10,497 bases of DNA from Roseiarcus sp050015935 (GTDB taxonomy: Bacteria > Pseudomonadota > Alphaproteobacteria > Rhizobiales > Beijerinckiaceae), in the NCBI GenBank assembly GCA_050015935.1, contig JBEKAL010000126.1, positions 1 to 10,497 of the forward strand, in the 5' to 3' direction. Positions 7,015 to 10,497 of the stretch are shown one piece after another. Each line of letters begins with the position of its first letter. Position 1 is the stretch's first letter. Both the position numbers and the translations under genes were made by a program. The notes under the pieces are model-generated. The model was not told where the DNA came from and did not search any database. It was given only the letters and a program-made list of their open reading frames with translations.

Positions 7015-7652
7015 GCGCCGGGCTTAACCTGTCGGAGACGAAAGCGCTGTTGTCGGCGGCAGCGCGGTCCGTGATCTTAAGCAAGGATCGATTGACGAAA
7101 GCAGACCAGGATATCGGCGACGGCGATCATGGGGTCGGCATGGCGCGCGGTTTCACCGCGTTCGATCAGGCCATCGCGAAGGAGGCCCACTCTATCCAGG
7201 AACTCTTCCGCGGCTGCGGCCGGGCGCTGATGATGGCCAGCGGCGGCGCGTCCGGGGTCATATTCGGGACCCTGTTCCAGGGCGCGGCCCAAACCGTGAA
7301 GGGCGACGTCTTCGACGCCGAGGCGTTGGTGTTGGCGCTCGAGGGCGGGCTGAAGGCGGTGCAGGGCCGTGGCAAGGCCAAGATCGGCGATAAGACCATG
7401 GTGGATGCGCTCGCGCCCGCCGCGGAGGCGGCTCGGAAGACGTTCGTGGGCGGCGGATCACTTGAGCAGGTCGCGGCGGCAGCGGCCCAAGCGGCCGGCG
7501 AAGGATTGGAAGCGACCCGGGGATGGGTCGCGAAGATCGGCAAGGCGAAGGGATTGGGCGAACAAACGGTCGGTTTCGTCGATCCCGGCGCGTTGACTAT
7601 GAGTATTCTACTGGACTCGATCGCCGCGACGTTGCGAAGCCGTCCTCGCTAG
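7011..7652 (+). CDS. dhaL: DhaL-like ADP/ATP-binding kinase subunit
   Basis: This is the nucleotide-binding partner of the preceding DhaK-like subunit; together they should phosphorylate a ketone or ketose. The 213 residues match the DhaL size of about 210. ADQDIGDGDHG (31-41) carries the metal-binding aspartates (Asp32, Asp37, Asp39). GGASG (78-82) and GDKTMVDAL (126-134) are standard nucleotide-site loops, and DPGA (191-194) marks the C-terminal cap. The usual GRASYLGERS loop is replaced by GKAKGLGEQT (177-186), so the lid over the ATP site has diverged. The start is GTG 7011, which shares GTGA with the dhaK stop; no ribosome site is visible, so translation is probably coupled. The same frame is open far upstream, but that part is a shadow of dhaK. 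In some tetrulose kinases the two subunits are fused; here they are separate. Confidence 0.85.
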   Translation: MSAGLNLSETKALLSAAARSVILSKDRLTKADQDIGDGDHGVGMARGFTAFDQAIAKEAHSIQELFRGCGRALMMASGGASGVIFGTLFQGAAQTVKGDVFDAEALVLALEGGLKAVQGRGKAKIGDKTMVDALAPAAEAARKTFVGGGSLEQVAAAAAQAAGEGLEATRGWVAKIGKAKGLGEQTVGFVDPGALTMSILLDSIAATLRSRPR

Positions 7653-7654
7653 CA

Positions 7655-7685
7655 GCGGCGATCGAATAGCCCGGTTCGATCGCTG
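7655..7685. repeat. Inverted repeat in the gap between dhaL and the class I aldolase-like gene
   Basis: GCGATCGAA at 7658-7666 is the exact reverse complement of TTCGATCGC at 7675-7683, around an eight-base loop (7667-7674). A G-U and a C-G pair extend it outward to 7656/7685, for 11 pairs. It begins three bases after the dhaL stop. No U-tract follows (GGGGCGGC), so it is not a standard intrinsic terminator. It may stabilise or cleave the message, or be an operator for the gene at 7734. Confidence 0.5.
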
Positions 7686-7733
7686 GGGCGGCACAGAGAT
7701 CGTCGCTCGGCAAGGGTGAAAGGCTACACCGCC

Positions 7734-8765
7734 ATGCGCCTCTTTGAAAAACTCACGCGATTGGGCAACAATCCCGATTCGAAGGGGTTCGCGATCTGCG
7801 ACGCCAGGGACTGCGACATGGGCGGAGGAATCACTGCTTTCGGTCCAGTCCGGGATGCGAAGGGGCGCGAGACCGGCCGGCACAAGAGCCGCGCCGATTT
7901 CCTGCAGGCGATCCGTGAGATCGTTCAGCAAGACATCATCGACATGATGCTTCTGTCGGTGTCCAATCTCGAACGGGCGGTTGCGGAAGGGCTATTCAAG
8001 GAGAGCGCGATCACGCTTGCGGCGCGGGCAAACGACACAACCGACATTTGGATGGGCGTTCGGGGTGGCGGCTACACGCGGCATCCTCCGCGTCCGTTTC
8101 GGACCCCGGCGGTGGAGCATATCCTCAGCGGCAGCCTCGACCCGGCCTCATCGCGCCAGCTTACCGATCTGGCGCTCTACTCCGTCACTTTCGTAAATGA
8201 CAATCACCGTGACTTCGCAACCCTGGCGGCCTATCGGGAATTTCGGCTGGAGGCGGAGAGGCGCGGTCTTCGTTACTTTCTCGAAGTATTCAACCCCGAC
8301 GTCGGGTTCGACGAAACCGACCGCGCCGACGTGGGACGTTATGCGAACGACTGCATCGTCAGTGCGCACGCCGATGTCGCCGAAGCCGGGCGACCGCAAT
8401 TTCTCAAGGTCGCGTTCAATGGTCCGGCGGTCCTTGAGGAACTTGTCTCCTACGACTCCCGTTTGATCGTCGGGGTTCTCGGCGGAAACGCGGGCGCCGC
8501 TCGAGACGCGATGGAGCTCCTACGGGCGGCGCAACGAAGCGGCGCCCGTCTCGCCCTATTCGGACGCAAGATAAGGCTGGCGGAAAGCCCGCTCTCGATT
8601 ATCGAGCTCATGCGCCGCGTCCTCGACGAAGAAGTCTCGCCCACGGAAGCGGTCAAGGTTTACCACGATCGATTAAAGAAGGCGGAGATACAGCCGGTCC
8701 CACCTTTCGAAAAAGATGTCGAGGCGACGGATTCGGTCCTGAAAGCCTGCGCCAGCGCCGCATAA
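7734..8765 (+). CDS. Putative class I (Schiff-base) TIM-barrel aldolase, uncharacterised family
   Basis: I do not recognise an exact family. The 343-residue soluble protein has alternating beta/alpha segments typical of a TIM barrel: DIIDMMLLSVSNLE (67-80), SAITLAARANDTTDIW (91-106), ALYSVTFVND (147-156), LRYFLEVFNP (179-188), FLKVAFNGP (223-231), RLIVGVLGGNAGAARDA (243-259) and GARLALFGRKI (270-280). Lys225 lies at the end of a strand where LacD, FbaB and DeoC place their Schiff-base lysine. GGNAGAARDAMELL followed by FGRKI resembles the FbaB/LacD phosphate-binding loop. It lacks a DHNP or similar signature that would name a subfamily. I chose ATG 7734, with GAAAGG (7718-7723) about 10 bases ahead; GTG 7716 is the alternative. 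It follows the kinase genes by 81 bases, so a second cleavage step on a phosphorylated sugar is a reasonable but untested role. Confidence 0.7.
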   Translation: MRLFEKLTRLGNNPDSKGFAICDARDCDMGGGITAFGPVRDAKGRETGRHKSRADFLQAIREIVQQDIIDMMLLSVSNLERAVAEGLFKESAITLAARANDTTDIWMGVRGGGYTRHPPRPFRTPAVEHILSGSLDPASSRQLTDLALYSVTFVNDNHRDFATLAAYREFRLEAERRGLRYFLEVFNPDVGFDETDRADVGRYANDCIVSAHADVAEAGRPQFLKVAFNGPAVLEELVSYDSRLIVGVLGGNAGAARDAMELLRAAQRSGARLALFGRKIRLAESPLSIIELMRRVLDEEVSPTEAVKVYHDRLKKAEIQPVPPFEKDVEATDSVLKACASAA

Positions 8766-8782
8766 ATCCCCGGGGCGGCCGG

Positions 8783-8796
8783 CTGACCTAAGTCAA
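8783..8796. promoter_or_regulatory. Palindromic operator, FNR/FixK-like, ahead of the isomerase gene
   Basis: CTGACCTAAGTCAA is the third copy of the pattern, with one base off in the first position (C for T); the core TGAC-N4-GTCA is intact. Its centre is 98 bases before ATG 8888. TAGATT at 8816-8821 lies about 29 bases from the centre, the position of a -10 box for an activator at about -41.5, and would give a start near 8831. The gap from 8766 to 8887 holds no gene. Copies at 244-257 and 4044-4057 suggest shared control. Confidence 0.55.
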
Positions 8797-8875
8797 CGTG
8801 TTTGTTTCGATCCTGTAGATTTTTAATGAAGCTGGATGAGGCGTTCGTCTTGAGACGGATCGGCATTCCAATTGT

Positions 8876-8881
8876 GGAGAG
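8876..8881 (+). promoter_or_regulatory. Ribosome binding site that favours ATG 8888
   Basis: GGAGAG ends one base before a first ATG (8882) but 6 bases before a second in-frame ATG at 8888. The spacing supports the second, removing two residues from the longest reading. Confidence 0.6.
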
Positions 8882-8887
8882 ATGGCT

Positions 8888-10306
8888 ATGGTAAAACAAA
8901 AGATGACGATGGGAGTTATCGTCGGCAACCGAAACTTCTTTCCAGACATCCTTGCCAAGACCGGACATGATGAGATCGTCCACGTGCTAGAACGCAAGGG
9001 CTTCGACTGCATTGTCCTGACGCCTGAGCAGACCAAGCACGGTGCCGTCGAAACGCATGAGGACGCCAAACGCTGCGCGGAGCTATTCCAGGCGAACCGC
9101 GGCCGTATCGCCGGAGTCGTCGTCACCCTACCCAATTTCGGCGACGAACGTGCGATCGCTGACACCCTGCGCTTGGCGCGGCTCGACGTACCGGTTCTGA
9201 TTCAGGCCACGCCCGACGATGCGAGCAAGATGACCATTCAATATCGTCGCGACAGTTTCTGCGGCAAGCTGTCCACCTGCAACAACTTGCGCCAATACGG
9301 CATCCCGTACTCGCTGACCCGTCTGCACACCGTGAGTTTGCAGTCGGAGGAGTTCGAGGAAGATTTGGGGTGGTTTGCCTCGGTATGCCGCGTCGCCAAC
9401 GGCCTTCACAATCTGCGCGTGGGCTGCGTCGGCGCCCGCCCCGCAGCCTTCAATACGGTGCGCTACAGCGAGAAAATCCTCGAGGCGCATGGCATTTCCA
9501 CGGAACCGGTCGATCTTTCCGACATCCTCGGTCGAATCGCGAAACTTCGGGACGACAGCGAAGGAGTGCAGCTCAAGCTCGTGGCAATCGGGAAATACGT
9601 CGCCACCAAGGGCGTCCCAAATACATCGCTGATGAAGATGGCAAAGCTGGCGGTCGTCCTCGACGAATGGATGAAGGCCACCGACGTCACGATCAGCGCT
9701 CTCCAATGCTGGACGACGATGGAAGAATATCTCGGCGTCGTACCCTGCACAGTCATGAGCATGATGAGCGACAACCTAATGGCGAGCGCCTGTGAAGCGG
9801 ATGTCTGTGGCGCCATCAGTATGCATGGGCTGGCGCTGGCGTCGCAGACTCCGAGCGCCTTGCTCGACTGGAACAACAATTACGGCAACGATCCGAACAA
9901 GGCTGTGTGCTTCCATTGCAGCAACCTGCCCAAGAATTTCTTTGATGACGCGCACATGGGATATGGCGATATCATCTCCGGCGCGGTTGGCGCGAAGAAC
10001 GCTTACGGCACCGTCGTCGGACGCGTAAAGGCCGGTCCGATGAGCTTTGCCCGTTTCTCGACCGATGACATTTCCGGCAAAATGCGCGGCTATGTGGGTG
10101 TTGGAACGTTCACCGACGATCCGCTGAAGACCTTTGGCGGCGCGGCCGTCGTTGAGATCCCGAACCTGCAGCGGTTATTGCATTATGTCTGCGAGAATGG
10201 GTTTGAGCACCACGTCGCGGCCAACCTCTCGCACGCAGCAAGCGCCGTGTATGAAGCGACGACGCGATACCTCGGCTGGGACATGTATTGGCACAGGGCC
10301 GCGTGA
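8888..10306 (+). CDS. L-fucose/L-arabinose isomerase family protein
   Basis: This is a metal-dependent aldose-ketose isomerase acting on a free sugar in the cytoplasm. The 472 residues are nearer AraA (about 500) than FucI (about 590). Metal-ligand candidates follow AraA spacing: Glu303 in ACEADVCGA, Asp327 in LLDWNNN, His343 in CFHCSN and His441/His442 in FEHHVAAN (AraA has Glu306, Glu333, His350 and His450). The N-terminal lobe (MGVIVGNRNFFP, VVVTLPNFGDE) and the LRVGCVGARPAAFNT segment (176-190) match the Rossmann-like domains of the family. Many members are misnamed, and known activities range over fucose, arabinose and other sugars, so the substrate is left open. It stands apart from the enzyme operon with its own regulatory gap, but carries the same operator type, which ties it to the locus. 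The IS end begins about 75 bases downstream. Confidence 0.85.
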   Translation: MVKQKMTMGVIVGNRNFFPDILAKTGHDEIVHVLERKGFDCIVLTPEQTKHGAVETHEDAKRCAELFQANRGRIAGVVVTLPNFGDERAIADTLRLARLDVPVLIQATPDDASKMTIQYRRDSFCGKLSTCNNLRQYGIPYSLTRLHTVSLQSEEFEEDLGWFASVCRVANGLHNLRVGCVGARPAAFNTVRYSEKILEAHGISTEPVDLSDILGRIAKLRDDSEGVQLKLVAIGKYVATKGVPNTSLMKMAKLAVVLDEWMKATDVTISALQCWTTMEEYLGVVPCTVMSMMSDNLMASACEADVCGAISMHGLALASQTPSALLDWNNNYGNDPNKAVCFHCSNLPKNFFDDAHMGYGDIISGAVGAKNAYGTVVGRVKAGPMSFARFSTDDISGKMRGYVGVGTFTDDPLKTFGGAAVVEIPNLQRLLHYVCENGFEHHVAANLSHAASAVYEATTRYLGWDMYWHRAA

Positions 10307-10379
10307 AAGCGCTCGGCTGTTCGCCGCGCGCCGCTCGCTCGGCGACCCAAGTTTCTCCTTCCCAAGGCGCTATGGCTCA

Positions 10380-10497
10380 GAGTCCGTCCGGAGACTTCAT
10401 GAGGGATTACAGAGTTTTCTGAGCATGAGGCGGATGGAGGCAAGGCGGAGGAAGGCGAGGGCGTTGTGGTTGCGGTTTTCCCAGTCCTTGGCGAGGC
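10380..10497 (-). mobile_element. IS5-family insertion sequence, 3' end (partial)
   Basis: A transposase C-terminus on the minus strand starts 18 bases inside the proposed edge. GAGTCCGTCCGGAGAC beginning at 10380 is the candidate terminal inverted repeat, preceded by TCA at 10377-10379, which fits the TNA target site of the IS427-like group. The other end lies outside the window, so the repeat cannot be matched and the boundary is provisional. Confidence 0.55.
10397..10497 (-). CDS. IS5-family DDE transposase, C-terminal end (partial)
   Basis: The minus strand reads LAKDWENRNHNALAFLRLAS, then IRLMLRKLCNPS, and ends at TGA (complement of 10397-10399). This is the tail of IS5-type transposases, whose final helix carries a characteristic AKDWEN...ALAFLRLASIRLMLRKL pattern. 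Only 32 residues are visible; the DDE catalytic residues are beyond the window, so intactness cannot be judged. It points toward the fucI-like gene, converging with it. Confidence 0.85.
   Translation of the reverse strand, partial: LAKDWENRNHNALAFLRLASIRLMLRKLCNPS

Noticed and set aside
8768..8775. CCCCGGGG after the class I aldolase-like gene as a terminator
   Set aside because: The palindrome has no loop and no U-tract; it is a short GC palindrome expected by chance in GC-rich DNA.
10321..10345. TCGCCG/CGGCGA inverted repeat after the fucI-like gene as a terminator
   Set aside because: The arms are only six bases around a 13-base loop, and the following sequence lacks a run of U, so support is too weak.
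1..10497. CRISPR array, tRNA or rRNA genes
   Set aside because: No regularly spaced direct repeats and no cloverleaf or rRNA-like segments were seen by eye; nearly all bases are in protein genes.

Overview
The window is a plus-strand carbohydrate uptake and catabolism locus from a GC-rich proteobacterium. The best guess is an alphaproteobacterium of the Rhizobiales type. That rests on GC-biased codon use, a ribose/erythritol-type ABC transporter, an MtnA sequence that resembles what I remember of the Rhodospirillum rubrum enzyme, and an IS5-like transposase end at the right edge. It is inference from content, not an identification.

Layout. Positions 3-188 hold the last 61 codons of an unidentified gene. 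A 136-base regulatory region follows, then a complete sugar ABC importer: a twin-arginine-exported binding protein (325-1365), a strong terminator-like hairpin (1386-1427), a double-domain ATPase (1437-2942) and an RbsC-type permease (2956-4002). After a 171-base regulatory gap comes a tightly packed enzyme run: an MtnA-type aldose-1-phosphate isomerase (4174-5289), a class II zinc aldolase of the fuculose-1-phosphate type (5301-5978), DhaK-like and DhaL-like kinase subunits (6013-7014 and 7011-7652, overlapping by GTGA) and a TIM-barrel protein that looks like a class I aldolase (7734-8765). After another 122-base regulatory gap comes an L-fucose/L-arabinose-isomerase-family enzyme (8888-10306). 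The right end of an IS5-family insertion sequence (about 10380 onward, transposase on the minus strand) closes the window.

How it may work (inference). The importer brings in a pentose-, tetrose- or deoxysugar-like compound. The FucI-like isomerase makes a ketose. The DhaK/DhaL pair, whose family phosphorylates the hydroxymethyl next to a ketone, could make the ketose 1-phosphate. The class II aldolase would cleave that to DHAP plus an aldehyde. This copies the FucI-FucK-FucA logic with a Dha-type kinase in place of FucK. The MtnA-like isomerase feeds the same aldolase from an aldose 1-phosphate, as in the 5-deoxyribose/DHAP shunt. The class I aldolase-like protein has no obvious place and may be the novel step. 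I do not recognise this combination as a described pathway.

Regulation. Three near-identical 14-base palindromes, (T/C)TGAC-N4-GTCAA, lie ahead of the three transcription-unit starts, at 244-257, 4044-4057 and 8783-8796. They resemble FNR/FixK-class sites and suggest one regulator, encoded outside the window, for the whole locus.
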